Assembly: GCA_910583995.1 (NCBI GenBank)
Contig: CAJTYW010000004.1
Coordinates: 62,001-126,000 of the forward strand
DNA length: 64,000 nt
Direction: 5' to 3'
Source: an uncultured Christensenella sp.
GTDB lineage: Bacteria; Bacillota; Clostridia; Christensenellales; UBA3700
Shown here: positions 9,012-18,298 of the stretch, one piece after another
Layout of the letters: every line of letters begins with the position of its first letter
How positions within the stretch are numbered: the first letter of the stretch is position 1
Program-made: the position numbers and the translations under genes
The notes under the pieces: generated by a model
Database searches by the model: none
What the model was told of the DNA's origin: nothing
Seen by the model: only the letters and a program-made list of their open reading frames with translations

Positions 9012-10505
9012 TTACAATTGCAAACTATTCTTTTGCTTTTTATCATACAAATAATTAGCAATTACATTTGCAATAATGCTAAATACTACTAGTACTATTG
9101 CAGTTAAAATAATTGCAAGTTTTCCTTCGATAGTTGTAAAGCCTGCTTCTCCCGAGAAAATTTCATATATACCAATTCCTAATACACACAAAATACCAAT
9201 AGGCGTAACATATCTAATTAAAAAGCCCCATATTTTGTAAATAATAACTTTATTTTTTTTATCCGCACCTAAATCATTCATCAAATTTTTAGGTTTAACT
9301 TTATATCCAACGAGCAAACAAGTACTTGCCGCCGTTATTGGCAAAATAATTTTATTTGTTATTGAATCAAACAATGTTAGCAAATCTACGCCTTCCACCT
9401 GAAAAGCCTTTACACCAAAAGACATTGCAATAAAAGCACCAATACCAAAAACTATACCTGCCACACACATTGACGCTAATTTTCTGTTAATATGAAATCT
9501 TTCAACAATAAATTGTACTGGAACTTCAAGTAAAGCAATTGACGAAGTAATCGCAGCAAGTATAACAAGCATAAAGAAAATTGCACCAAATATCCTACCT
9601 ACTATAGCCCCCATACTTGCAAAAACTTCCGCTAGTACAACAAATAACAAGCCAGGACCTGCTGTTGGCTCTAATCCAAACGAGAATACCGCAGGAAAAA
9701 TAGCCATACCTGCAAGCATTGCGATAACTGTATCCATTACACCTATTAACACACTGCTTTTACCGATGTTCATACTATCCTTCATATAACTGCCATAGGC
9801 GACATTTATACCCATACCAAGCGACATACTAAAGAAAACTTGTCCCAAAGCAGATAAAATTGTAGGACCTTTAACTTTTGAAAAGTCCGGTTTAAACAAA
9901 AACAAAAGACCTTCAGACGCATTAGGCAATGTTAAACTTTTGATAACCACAATTATTAAGCAAACGAATAATGCCGGCATAAGAATTTTACTTGCTTTTT
10001 CAATACCTTTATTTACACCAAACAAAACAATTATTGCAACCACAAAAGCAAACACAAACAAATAGACAACAGGCATATCAACACTTTGAGTAAATGTACC
10101 AAACATACTGCCTACATTTCCTTCTCCGCTCGCAACACCGATTCCGCCAATATAGTCTACCATATATTTAATAGACCAACCACCAATAACTTGATAATAG
10201 CACAAAATTAAAAAAGGCACGATTACACCCAAATAGCCAAGCCATTTTGACCACTTGCTAATGCCGCCAAAAGTATCAATAACATTTACGCCAGAGCGTT
10301 TTCCAATGACAAACTCACCTATCATAGCAATTACGCCAACGAGACATACCATAATAATGTAAATAAAAACAAAAGCCGCACCGCCGCCTTCGCCAACTCT
10401 GTATGGAAAACTCCACAAGTTGCCAAGACCGACAGCCGACCCTACTGTTGCCATTAAAAATCCAAATTTACTGGTAAATCCCTTGTTTTGCTTTTGCTTA
10501 ATCAA
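9012..10505 (-). CDS. Sodium-dependent transporter, NSS/SNF family
   Basis: A 497-aa protein with about 12 hydrophobic segments and the NSS N-terminal signature GFLMATVGSAVGLGNLWSFP, which holds the unwound TM1 and Na+ site, followed by RVGEGGGAAFVFIY. Bacterial NSS proteins take up amino acids or related amines with Na+. The start is TTG at 10505, seven bases after AGGAG, so ATG-only gene callers may miss it. The substrate cannot be deduced from sequence alone. Confidence 0.93.
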   Translation of the reverse strand: MIKQKQNKGFTSKFGFLMATVGSAVGLGNLWSFPYRVGEGGGAAFVFIYIIMVCLVGVIAMIGEFVIGKRSGVNVIDTFGGISKWSKWLGYLGVIVPFLILCYYQVIGGWSIKYMVDYIGGIGVASGEGNVGSMFGTFTQSVDMPVVYLFVFAFVVAIIVLFGVNKGIEKASKILMPALFVCLIIVVIKSLTLPNASEGLLFLFKPDFSKVKGPTILSALGQVFFSMSLGMGINVAYGSYMKDSMNIGKSSVLIGVMDTVIAMLAGMAIFPAVFSFGLEPTAGPGLLFVVLAEVFASMGAIVGRIFGAIFFMLVILAAITSSIALLEVPVQFIVERFHINRKLASMCVAGIVFGIGAFIAMSFGVKAFQVEGVDLLTLFDSITNKIILPITAASTCLLVGYKVKPKNLMNDLGADKKNKVIIYKIWGFLIRYVTPIGILCVLGIGIYEIFSGEAGFTTIEGKLAIILTAIVLVVFSIIANVIANYLYDKKQKNSLQL

Positions 10506-10553
10506 TTTTTTGCTCCTGTCTAATAGTTTTATAATTTAAGACAAACATTTTAT

Positions 10554-11435
10554 CTAGTTATTTATATCCTGTTTGTCGTCGTTTTTCACATTTTTAGTAT
10601 CTATTTTAGTAATTATATCCCGATTTTCGCAAGGTTTATCATTATTTTCAGTATGACTACAATTATTTTGAACATTTTTTTCTATAATTTCATTATCTGC
10701 ATTTAAAGCATTATTGTAACCAGCATTTTCATTTATGTTATCACTATTTTGTGCATCAACATTGCCTTGCTCTGTGTCATTATTCACATCTATTTGTTCG
10801 CCATTTATAATAGCTTTTTTCTTTTTCAAATGACTTTTTACAACAAGATAAATAATATTTAGTATAAGCAAAGTCAAAACTGCTATCATAAAAATAGTTA
10901 AAAACAAATTCAAATTATCCTTAAATAATAAACTTAAACCTGTCATAATCAAGCCTGACGAAATATTGCCAAGAGATACCGCAAGCAAAGATTTCCAAAA
11001 ACCTAATCCTAAAAATACGGCTACCGCTGTACCTGTCCATACACCGGTAAGTGGTAGTGGTATTGCAACAAACAAAAAGACACCTACCATTTTAATTATA
11101 TCTTCGGTATTTTTGGAATCTGCTTTTTTAGCTTTTTTCCTTACACTTTCCGCTTTTGATTGAAATAAACTTTCCACAGCATTTGCAAGCCCGCGAAAAA
11201 TTTTAATCTTTTTCATTGCATTTAGTATTGGCATTAAAATCAATAATAAAATAGGCGCAACGATAATTGAACCTAAAAAGGCAAATCCAAACGCTTGATA
11301 CCAACTAAGTCCCATTTTAATTGCAACTGGTATTGCACCACGCAATTCTATAATCGGCAACATTGATATAATAAATATGGTCAATCTATCATTGTTTAAA
11401 AGCTCTCTAAAAAAGTTTATTACTGCATCTGCCAT
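10554..11435 (-). CDS. COG2426 small multidrug export-like membrane protein with polar tail
   Basis: The N-terminal 180 residues match the Sm_multidrug_ex (COG2426) family: SMLPIIELRGAIPVAI, then a conserved transmembrane core ending near VVKSHLKKKK. Drug export by this family is not well proven. The last 90 residues are an Asn/Asp-rich soluble tail. I choose the ATG at 11435 because AGGGG lies eight bases before it; a TTG six codons upstream has no ribosome binding site. The NSS gene follows 48 bp downstream. Confidence 0.8.
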   Translation of the reverse strand: MADAVINFFRELLNNDRLTIFIISMLPIIELRGAIPVAIKMGLSWYQAFGFAFLGSIIVAPILLLILMPILNAMKKIKIFRGLANAVESLFQSKAESVRKKAKKADSKNTEDIIKMVGVFLFVAIPLPLTGVWTGTAVAVFLGLGFWKSLLAVSLGNISSGLIMTGLSLLFKDNLNLFLTIFMIAVLTLLILNIIYLVVKSHLKKKKAIINGEQIDVNNDTEQGNVDAQNSDNINENAGYNNALNADNEIIEKNVQNNCSHTENNDKPCENRDIITKIDTKNVKNDDKQDINN

Positions 11436-11611
11436 TATACATTCCCCTACCAACTACAAATCGATAAACAACTATTTAATAGATAAATTTTTATTATCTA
11501 TATATAATTGTGCATTTGTACAATTTAATTATACCTAAACGGTTGCACAAAGTCAATTAGATAGTGTATATTATATATATAAATATTTATATGATTTACT
11601 AAGGAGTAATT

Positions 11612-12382
11612 ATGCAAAAAATCTTAGGTCTTACAAGGCGTGCTATTGATGATTATAAAATGATTAGTGAAGGCGATAAAATTGCCGTTGGAGTTAGCGG
11701 CGGCAAAGATAGCGTATGTTTACTAGCCGTTTTGAATGCTTATAAAAAATTTGCTCCGTATAACTTTGAGATTATTGCAATAAATATAAATATGGGATTT
11801 GATGCAACGGACAAGACTGAAGTTCAAGCACTTAAAGACTTTTGCGCAAAAGAAAATATTTTTCTAATTATTCACGATACTGATATTGCAAAAATAATTT
11901 TTGAAGACAGAAAGGAAAAAAGCCCCTGCTCACTTTGCTCAAAAATGCGAAGGGGTGCATTAAATACAATAGCAATACAAAATGGCTGCAACAAAATTGC
12001 TTTAGGTCACAACGCAGACGATATATTGGAAACTATGCTAATGTGTTTGATGAATGAAGGCAGATTTAGCACTTTCTCCCCTGTTAGCTTTATGGACAGA
12101 ACAAATATGACATTAATAAGACCCTTTATTTATATTGAAGAAAAATATCTTTCTGCACTTGCAAAAAAATATAATTTCCCTATTGTGCATAATCCTTGCC
12201 CAAAAGATAAAAATTCAAACAGAAGTGAAACAAAAGAATTGATAGAACAATTAAACAATAAACGACAAGGCACAAAACAAATTATGTTAGGGGCAATTTA
12301 TAACCCTAGCCGCAATAATCTTTGGGATACTTCTACCCCAGAAAAATACAAAAGAGATAATACGGATAACAGAAAAATATAG
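11612..12382 (+). CDS. TtcA/TilS-superfamily ATP pyrophosphatase (probable tRNA thiolase)
   Basis: An N-type ATP pyrophosphatase with PP-loop SGGKDS (29-34). Cys106-x-x-Cys109 and Cys196 match the three-cysteine [4Fe-4S] ligand pattern of TtcA, which makes 2-thiocytidine at tRNA position 32. GHNADD (132-137) is also conserved. It is 256 aa and starts at ATG after AAGGAG. It is one of few plus-strand genes here and stands alone. Related non-TtcA enzymes share this layout, so the modified base is inferred. Confidence 0.85.
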   Translation: MQKILGLTRRAIDDYKMISEGDKIAVGVSGGKDSVCLLAVLNAYKKFAPYNFEIIAININMGFDATDKTEVQALKDFCAKENIFLIIHDTDIAKIIFEDRKEKSPCSLCSKMRRGALNTIAIQNGCNKIALGHNADDILETMLMCLMNEGRFSTFSPVSFMDRTNMTLIRPFIYIEEKYLSALAKKYNFPIVHNPCPKDKNSNRSETKELIEQLNNKRQGTKQIMLGAIYNPSRNNLWDTSTPEKYKRDNTDNRKI

Positions 12383-12474
12383 TTTTATTATTTAAAACAA
12401 TAATACTTGCTTAATTTAAACTAAACAAGTTTGTTAAACACAATTTATACCGATTTTTGAAAGATTTTCACAAT

Positions 12475-12513
12475 AAAAACACAGTTAGCAGACATTTACC
12501 AACTGTGTTTTTC
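12475..12513. terminator. Bidirectional intrinsic terminator
   Basis: A perfect 12-bp stem (AAAAACACAGTT and its complement) around a 14-nt loop lies between two convergent genes, the TtcA-like gene and the DUF975 remnant. A/T runs on both sides suit termination from either direction. Confidence 0.85.
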
Positions 12514-12523
12514 ATATTAATTA

Positions 12524-13167
12524 CTAATCTTTTTCCACATATTTCTCATATAAATATTTATACATTTTAGCATAAGTCATTTTTTTATAAGGTATAACAT
12601 AAAATGCTGCAAGACCTAAAGTTAACACAACAAGTAAGTTCCACCACAAAAAAGACAATTTTAATATTGCTATATCAATTATATGTGGTTTTGTAATTTT
12701 TGGTATTAAATCTACATATTCTTTGCCGTAAGTGTCTGGTATATCTGCTATCGCAAAATCTTTTATACTATATACTGCACTAACAAAACCACCTAAGAAT
12801 ATTCCCATTATAGATAGCGCAAAGGAAATTATATTTACTACTATTAATGACAAAATACCATTTAAACTCTCCGAAAAGCTAAAAAAATCTTTTAAGCTTA
12901 ACCTATATCCGCCGTGAAAAAAGCTTAAATAAAACTCAGCAGACTTAAGCTTGAGATTGCAAATTATAAATATCAGTGCCATTATAATAATTGCAGATAC
13001 AGGTGCAGCTATAAATGGATATGTAAATATATAAAGTAAAACATTAATAGCTATTAAAACCGCAAAAATTAATCCCCATAAAATACCCGCAATAAATGGC
13101 AAAAGTGCTGCAAATTAATTGTTACTTAATTGCTGTTTTGCTTTTTTTTAATCTCTAATCTGTCCAT
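12524..13167 (-). pseudogene. DUF975-like membrane protein, N-terminus broken
   Basis: The intact part (from 13102, 192 codons) has several TM helices and the DUF975 closing pattern ending in VIPYKKMTYAKMYKYLYEK. No ribosome binding site precedes the only in-frame start (TTG 13102). A good AAGGAG-ATG begins at 13167 and encodes MDRLEIKKK, then stops early. Adding one A to the run of eight gives a frame reading AKQQLSNN, a TAA, then FAALLPFIAGIL, which runs into the intact part and looks like a DUF975 N-terminus. Two lesions, a homopolymer frameshift and a nonsense codon, therefore seem to separate start and body. Either a decayed gene or local sequence error is possible. Confidence 0.68.
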
Positions 13168-13181
13168 ATTTCTCCTTATAT

Positions 13182-13350
13182 TGTCAGTAAATGTATACTT
13201 TTTTTGACAAAGAATACTTGACAAAAAACAATTTATTTTGTATACTAATATTGTAATAAAAAAGGTCAATTTTTCCATTTTTATAACATATAATTATTAT
13301 TTATTAACAACACAAAAGTGTCAGAAAAAGTATACTTTTTCTGACACTTT
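13182..13350 (+). repeat. Palindrome-bounded element, copy 1 (169 bp)
   Basis: Left end: an imperfect 28-bp palindrome (13182-13209, TGTCAGTAAATGTATAC then a degenerate mirror). Right end: a perfect palindrome of 36 bp (13315-13350; half-site TGTCAGAAAAAGTA plus flanks). Between them is a promoter-like TTGACA-N17-TATACT and an AT-rich spacer without an ORF. Matching copies lie at 32341-32508 and 55331-55496. The left palindrome directly abuts the ribosome binding site of the minus-strand DUF975 remnant. Confidence 0.85.
13218..13246 (+). promoter_or_regulatory. Sigma-A-type promoter inside element copy 1
   Basis: TTGACA, exactly 17 bp, TATACT. The predicted start is near 13253, giving an RNA of about 100 nt that ends at the right-hand palindrome. 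Confidence 0.65.
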
Positions 13351-13426
13351 ATTTACAAACTGCAAAATATAATACTTTGCGTTACAAAATTTTAAATTAA
13401 AAATACATTATTAATTAATTAGACAT

Positions 13427-13461
13427 AAAAAAGCCATTGAAAATAAATCAATGGCTTTTTT
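13427..13461 (-). terminator. Intrinsic terminator of spoIIID
   Basis: A perfect 14-bp stem (AAAAAAGCCATTGA and its complement) with a 7-nt loop lies 18 bp after the spoIIID stop and leaves a T run on the minus strand. Confidence 0.88.
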
Positions 13462-13478
13462 GTTTTGCTATATGTGTA

Positions 13479-13727
13479 TTAATGATGCGAGTATTTAAGC
13501 TGAGTGCTATGTCCGCCACGAATGTGTCTTTCTGCAAGATTTGTATCCAATACTTCACGGACTTTTTCGTATTTTTCAGGGTCAACTTGCGGTAGTCTTA
13601 CTGTCATATCTGTATGGGCAGTACTTTTTGAAATCATAAATACATTTGCTGTATCACGCAAAGTTGACTTCTCTTCAATAATGTAATTAGCAATTTCTTC
13701 CACCCTTTCAATAATATAATTTTGCAT
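13479..13727 (-). CDS. spoIIID: Sporulation transcriptional regulator SpoIIID
   Basis: SpoIIID is a small DNA-binding regulator of mother-cell genes, acting after sigma-E and before sigma-K. The protein has 82 aa with the family's helix-turn-helix (SKSTAHTDMTVRLP, about 49-62) and the C-terminal basic region RHIRGGHSTQLKYSHH. It starts at ATG after AGGAG. A candidate sigma-E promoter lies 31-59 bp upstream, matching regulation known in Bacillus. Confidence 0.96.
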   Translation of the reverse strand: MQNYIIERVEEIANYIIEEKSTLRDTANVFMISKSTAHTDMTVRLPQVDPEKYEKVREVLDTNLAERHIRGGHSTQLKYSHH

Positions 13728-13757
13728 ATTACATACTCCTAATCTACTTCTCTATAT

Positions 13758-13786
13758 ATTGTATTGAATGCATACAAATTTTATGC
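13758..13786 (-). promoter_or_regulatory. Candidate sigma-E promoter of spoIIID
   Basis: On the minus strand GCATAAA is followed after exactly 14 bp by AATACAAT, close to the sigma-E consensus (KMATATT, N14, CATACAMT). Position and spacing fit; the -35 match is imperfect. Confidence 0.45.
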
Positions 13787-13854
13787 AAAATATCATTTAA
13801 AATAATAAAAAAGGACAAGTATAATTGAGAGTGTCGCATTTTGACTTTTTGCTA

Positions 13855-13883
13855 TTGCAATACATTATAAATTATGTTATCAT
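13855..13883 (+). promoter_or_regulatory. Possible promoter of the GH16 gene
   Basis: TTGCAA, 17 bp, TATCAT upstream of the start at 13915. An overlapping TTGACT (13841) is 19 bp from TATAAA, so the true pair is uncertain. Confidence 0.35.
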
Positions 13884-13914
13884 AAATATATATATAATAA
13901 ATAAGGGGATTTTT

Positions 13915-14925
13915 ATGAGCGAAACCACAAAAAAATTGAGTAAAAAACAACTAATAATGATTATTGCAGCTACTGTTTTTCTAGTTGTTTTTGCAATCAC
14001 CTTCACTTTGTGTTGGTTTTTTGTAGACGAAATTTACAAAGTTGATTTAAACTCAATTATTAAAGACGAAAATTTAATATGGCGAGATGAATTTGATGGA
14101 AATATTATAAATACTGACAATTGGAGAATTGAACCCGCAGCTAATTTTGACGGCACGAAGTTTAATGAAAGAACTATTCGTAAAGGTGGATATTGGACAC
14201 TTGACCAATGTATAGTTGAGCAAACAAAGGACGGCGACACCACCGCAAATGTTTTAAAAATAAGAACAGAAAAAGTCGGCGATGACTGGCAAACTGCTGG
14301 AATAGTAAGCGATAGAGCTTTAGCTCAAAAATATGGTTATTTTGAAATTCGTGCAAGATTACCTAAATTTTATGGCACTTGGTCAGCTTTTTGGTTAATG
14401 CCATACAACGCACCTGTAGCTCCAACAGGCAATGATGCTAAAAATGCAAAACTTTATGGTGGCGAAATAGATATTATGGAAGCCCCTGCTTATGCACGCA
14501 AAAACAATCAAGTAGTTCAACAAGCTTTGCATATCGGCGACTACAATCGCGGAACAGGCACAAGCACTTTCAGTATGAATTGGCTTACTGAAGATGTTGG
14601 CGATATTTACGATAATTTCCATACTTATGGCTTTTATTGGGACGAAAATATGTACAAATTCTATGTTGACGGAAAATGCGTATGGACAACAAGCTATAAC
14701 CGCACAGGAAATATCTCAGGTGTTGCTCAATACTTGTTTTTATCAACAGAAATTGGTGGAAAAGACGGAGTAGTTGGTGAAAACCCTTGGAAATGGATTT
14801 TACCTGATGACAAACAACTTGTAACCGACAATCCTAAAGATATTACTTATGGTGACTTTGAAATTGACTATGTTCGTTGCTACAAAATCGACTCTACAGT
14901 ATGTGCAGTAAACAACCAAAAATAA
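13915..14925 (+). CDS. Membrane-anchored GH16 glycoside hydrolase
   Basis: Residues about 8-32 form one TM helix after a basic N-terminus, so the enzyme is probably tethered outside the cell. The catalytic domain starts at WRDEFDG and carries the GH16 motif E184-I-D186-I-M-E189 (nucleophile and acid/base), with AFWLMP and FHTYGFYWDE nearby. GH16 enzymes cleave beta-1,3/1,4-glucans such as laminarin or lichenan; the exact substrate is open. I use the ATG at 13915, preceded by AAGGGG; the frame extends 30 codons further upstream without a ribosome binding site. It has its own promoter and terminator. Confidence 0.9.
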   Translation: MSETTKKLSKKQLIMIIAATVFLVVFAITFTLCWFFVDEIYKVDLNSIIKDENLIWRDEFDGNIINTDNWRIEPAANFDGTKFNERTIRKGGYWTLDQCIVEQTKDGDTTANVLKIRTEKVGDDWQTAGIVSDRALAQKYGYFEIRARLPKFYGTWSAFWLMPYNAPVAPTGNDAKNAKLYGGEIDIMEAPAYARKNNQVVQQALHIGDYNRGTGTSTFSMNWLTEDVGDIYDNFHTYGFYWDENMYKFYVDGKCVWTTSYNRTGNISGVAQYLFLSTEIGGKDGVVGENPWKWILPDDKQLVTDNPKDITYGDFEIDYVRCYKIDSTVCAVNNQK

Positions 14926-14949
14926 TTTATGTAAACCATAAAATAGTAT

Positions 14950-14985
14950 AAAATAAGCTATAGTTCAAATGCTATAGCTTATTTT
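14950..14985. terminator. Bidirectional intrinsic terminator
   Basis: A 14-bp perfect stem (AAAATAAGCTATAG and its complement) with loop TTCAAATG lies between the converging GH16 and amidohydrolase genes. The T-rich tail is strongest on the plus strand. Confidence 0.88.
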
Positions 14986-14986
14986 A

Positions 14987-16516
14987 TTATTTTTTTACAT
15001 ATTCAAACTGCCCGCAGACACAAGTCATTAAAATATCAGATTCGTTTTCCCAAAAATTATTATCCAAAAGTATAAAGCTTGCATTTTCTCCTTCTTTAAA
15101 GCAAAAATCTTCTCCATTATATATTCCTACACAATAAGCTTTATATGCTTCCAAAAATGGTATATTCTCATTATCTTCAAATTGATTACTTGCAAGTCTT
15201 AATCCTTTTAATGGTGCATAGTTGGTGGTTGCGGGATTATCACTACCAAATAGTAATTTTACGCCACAATCTAACAATGATTTAGCGGGATAAATATTCT
15301 TTACCCTATCACCTAATCTTAATCTATCAATGTTTATAGATTTTTTATCTCTGTAAAACCAAAAAGGCTGCAAACAAGCAAAAATATTATTATCCGCCAT
15401 TAATTTCATTGTCTCTTTATCGCATAACTGAATATGAGCTATAATATTAGGTTTATTCGTATTACTACAATCTTTCAAAATTTTTGTCGCCATTTTAACT
15501 GCAGCATCACCAATAGCGTGTATGTGAACTGATAAATTATAGCTTTTTAAACGACTTATTACATTAGCTAATTTGTCATAATCACAAATTGAATATCCAA
15601 AGCTATCCAAATCATTATATTTCTCTTGCAAATATGCGGAATGATTATCCACTACCCCGTCAATGTAAACTTTTATTGATTCAAAATGCAACTTTTCCGA
15701 TTCGTACAAAAAACTCTCTTGTATGTTTTTGCTTATGCTATCAAAAGGCTCGTTAACATCAATTGTATAAGCATAATGTATTTTTAGTTTTAGTAGCTTT
15801 TCATTATCCAATTCTTTTAGCAAACGCAACATATTAAAGTAGGAAACTCCTATAAACATTAAAGAAAATATTTCTGTTATTCCCATACTAAATAGTTCTT
15901 TTTGACTCTCTAAAATTGCCTTTTTAATCTCACTATCATTAAAGCCAAAAATTTTGTTATTAAAAATTTTTGTAGCTATATTTTCGTGCAAAATACACTC
16001 ATAACCAAAAGGAATTTCATTATCGTAAAAATCACAATTAATTTTTTCTTTTTCTAACAATTTTAATGCTATTGAATTGCACCAACAACTATGAAAGTCC
16101 AATGAAAATATAATTGCAGGTTTATTTGGAAACCATTTATCTAGGTATTGTAGTGGCGTCAACACGGAATTTGAAAAGATATTTTTTAATAAATCAATAT
16201 CCCAACCAAAACCACGAATAATATCAAAGTTATCTTTTGATTGCTCAAATATTTTATCATAATCGGCTAAACTATCGCAATTTACAAGATTTAAACCAAA
16301 CAAATCAAACAATTTACTGCCCGGAAAATGAAAATGATAGTCGCAAAAAGGTTTTGATAACAATTTGTTTTGGCAATCAATAACATTCTCTTCTTTTTCG
16401 TCATAATCATTGCCAATATAACTTATACTGCCATTTTTTATAACAAAATATTTAATTGTTTTTATTCTCAAATCATTATCAAAGATATTTACATTTTTTA
16501 ATACAAAATTATTCAT
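14987..16516 (-). CDS. Amidohydrolase family 3 (YtcJ-like)
   Basis: A 509-aa amidohydrolase-fold protein. Metal-site and family motifs in order: DYHFHFPG (replacing the usual D-x-H-x-H), KVYIDGVVDNHSAYL, VHIHAIGDAAV, HIQLC, LQPFW, and FGSDNPAT. This set is typical of YtcJ-type exoenzymes of unsettled substrate, which hydrolyse N-acyl or lactam bonds. Its ATG overlaps the stop of the upstream GGCT-like gene by one base (TAATG), indicating translational coupling. No signal peptide is present. Confidence 0.87.
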   Translation of the reverse strand: MNNFVLKNVNIFDNDLRIKTIKYFVIKNGSISYIGNDYDEKEENVIDCQNKLLSKPFCDYHFHFPGSKLFDLFGLNLVNCDSLADYDKIFEQSKDNFDIIRGFGWDIDLLKNIFSNSVLTPLQYLDKWFPNKPAIIFSLDFHSCWCNSIALKLLEKEKINCDFYDNEIPFGYECILHENIATKIFNNKIFGFNDSEIKKAILESQKELFSMGITEIFSLMFIGVSYFNMLRLLKELDNEKLLKLKIHYAYTIDVNEPFDSISKNIQESFLYESEKLHFESIKVYIDGVVDNHSAYLQEKYNDLDSFGYSICDYDKLANVISRLKSYNLSVHIHAIGDAAVKMATKILKDCSNTNKPNIIAHIQLCDKETMKLMADNNIFACLQPFWFYRDKKSINIDRLRLGDRVKNIYPAKSLLDCGVKLLFGSDNPATTNYAPLKGLRLASNQFEDNENIPFLEAYKAYCVGIYNGEDFCFKEGENASFILLDNNFWENESDILMTCVCGQFEYVKK

Positions 16517-18063
16517 TAATCCTTTTCCGTTTTATTATTTTTCTTTACAATTTTAAGTGTATGTACTCTAACTATCTTTTTAACAGCAAAAAATACTATT
16601 ATTCCTATAAACATTATTGCTACAGAAATATAATATGCTATATTTTCATATTTATAGTGAGTAATATTACTAAATGCTTCATAAATAGTTTTTATTCCTG
16701 ATAAAATCGTAATTATTATCAACAAAGAATTTTTAATCTTATTTTCTTTTGCCGCAATATCAATTGAATTATCTTTTATCATTTGTTCCAATATTTTTTT
16801 GCTTCGCTCGTACTTCTCTTCAATTTCGTCTATTCCAAATGCTTTTGCAACTTTTAAAGCAGATACCCGTACTGTTGGAAAATAAAACTGATTATAATCT
16901 GTAAAATTAATAGCAAAAGATGCTTCCTTTACAAGCTCTCTTAAAACTTTACCTTGATTTTTTCTTATTGGATTTTTTCTTTCTTCTTCTATTTCGTTTA
17001 ATACTTTATCATATAATTTACTTACAGCTGCATCTTGTAACAATAACATTTCCACAAAAAACAATTCGATTGCTTGCGAATTAATTCTCTCAAATAAATC
17101 GTTTTCAGTATCCTTCATTAATTCTATCATTGTGACTGATGACACATAAACTTTAGCTGTATCATATTGCGCAATGTTGTCAGATATAACATTTTTAAAG
17201 TGAGTACCTACAATTTTACCCATTGGATTTTCTTCATTTACCAAAATATTTAGCAATTTTTCTTCACTTAAATTATCATAGCTAAATACCATACTGCGTC
17301 TTTTACCAAACTTTGTAATGTTCAATTTACTGCAAAGTTCATTTAAATTCATATCAATATCAAAATAATTAACTTTCAATCTTCCTGCACAAAATCTTTC
17401 TAACATTTTATTTGCTGAAATTGTTATTGCAGGAACAAAAATATCTAAAACACATAAATTTGTCACTTTGTGTTTCATCATTGTTAATACGGCTTTTTGC
17501 TTATAATTATTTTTGTCATAAACAAAAATTTCACCCAAAGCATATCTTCTGCACTCTTTTAAAAAGTCGCTGTCAATTTCTTGCGAATTAACGTGTTCTA
17601 TTTGACTTTGCAACAACTGCCCTAGCTTGCTATATTCAGCATTTTCAGAAGCCACCGCACAATATCCTGGTATAAGAAGATGAATATCCGCCATATTCAA
17701 ACTATTTATTTTGCTGTCATTTTTTACTTTAACAAAGTTTTCAAAATCTTCAGCTGTTGCACTTTCATTTTCAAAATTATAATTGTCATCATACAACGAA
17801 ACATAAGCATATAAATCTTCGTCTACAAGTTCTCTTCTTAAACTTATTGTATCTTTCCACTGGTCAAGGTTCCAAATATCGTTAGTATCACACTCTACTA
17901 CAAAGCCTGTAATTTCACATTCAGCTTTTACTAAAAAGCTTTTTCCGCCTTTATTGTAACAGCATTTATATCCACTTAAAGTCTTTTTACCAATAATTTT
18001 GGCATCTGAACATATTTTTAAAATATTTTTATCGTTAAGTTCCCCAAAAACAAAAATCTTCAT
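16516..18063 (-). CDS. GGCT-like N-terminal domain fused to two-TM C-terminus, unknown function
   Basis: Residues 1-85 (MKIFVFGEL...GYKCC...ITGFVVEC...WNLDQWKD) resemble the gamma-glutamylcyclotransferase/AIG2 fold, which releases 5-oxoproline from gamma-glutamyl compounds. A 340-residue middle of unknown fold follows. Near the C-terminus there is a helical acidic/basic segment and two TM helices (about 440-500) with a short basic cytoplasmic tail, an arrangement reminiscent of CorA-like membrane proteins. The start ATG (18063) is six bases after AAGGAG. Coupling to a YtcJ-like amidohydrolase suggests a shared amide or gamma-glutamyl substrate; this is inference. Confidence 0.6.
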   Translation of the reverse strand: MKIFVFGELNDKNILKICSDAKIIGKKTLSGYKCCYNKGGKSFLVKAECEITGFVVECDTNDIWNLDQWKDTISLRRELVDEDLYAYVSLYDDNYNFENESATAEDFENFVKVKNDSKINSLNMADIHLLIPGYCAVASENAEYSKLGQLLQSQIEHVNSQEIDSDFLKECRRYALGEIFVYDKNNYKQKAVLTMMKHKVTNLCVLDIFVPAITISANKMLERFCAGRLKVNYFDIDMNLNELCSKLNITKFGKRRSMVFSYDNLSEEKLLNILVNEENPMGKIVGTHFKNVISDNIAQYDTAKVYVSSVTMIELMKDTENDLFERINSQAIELFFVEMLLLQDAAVSKLYDKVLNEIEEERKNPIRKNQGKVLRELVKEASFAINFTDYNQFYFPTVRVSALKVAKAFGIDEIEEKYERSKKILEQMIKDNSIDIAAKENKIKNSLLIIITILSGIKTIYEAFSNITHYKYENIAYYISVAIMFIGIIVFFAVKKIVRVHTLKIVKKNNKTEKD

Positions 18064-18259
18064 AAGCACTCCTTAAGTTTTATTATACCTTAATTGCAAA
18101 CAAAAAGCAAGAGTTGATATTTTATTTTAGTATTTTAATCATAAATTTAATATTAATTTAACCAAATTATTTAAAAAACTTATAACAGCAAAATGAAAAT
18201 TTTTAAAATTAATTTAATTCAAGTTATAATTATACTAACAGAAAAATATACCAAAACTC

Positions 18260-18288
18260 TTGATTTTGCTGTTTTTTTGGTTTATAAT
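18260..18288 (+). promoter_or_regulatory. Promoter of tRNA-Thr
   Basis: TTGATT, 17 bp, TATAAT, 10 bp ahead of the mature tRNA 5' end. Confidence 0.8.
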
Positions 18289-18298
18289 ACGCATATAT

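Noticed and set aside
14395..14622. Minus-strand frame inside the GH16 gene
   Set aside because: Antisense to the catalytic region, no support beyond being open.
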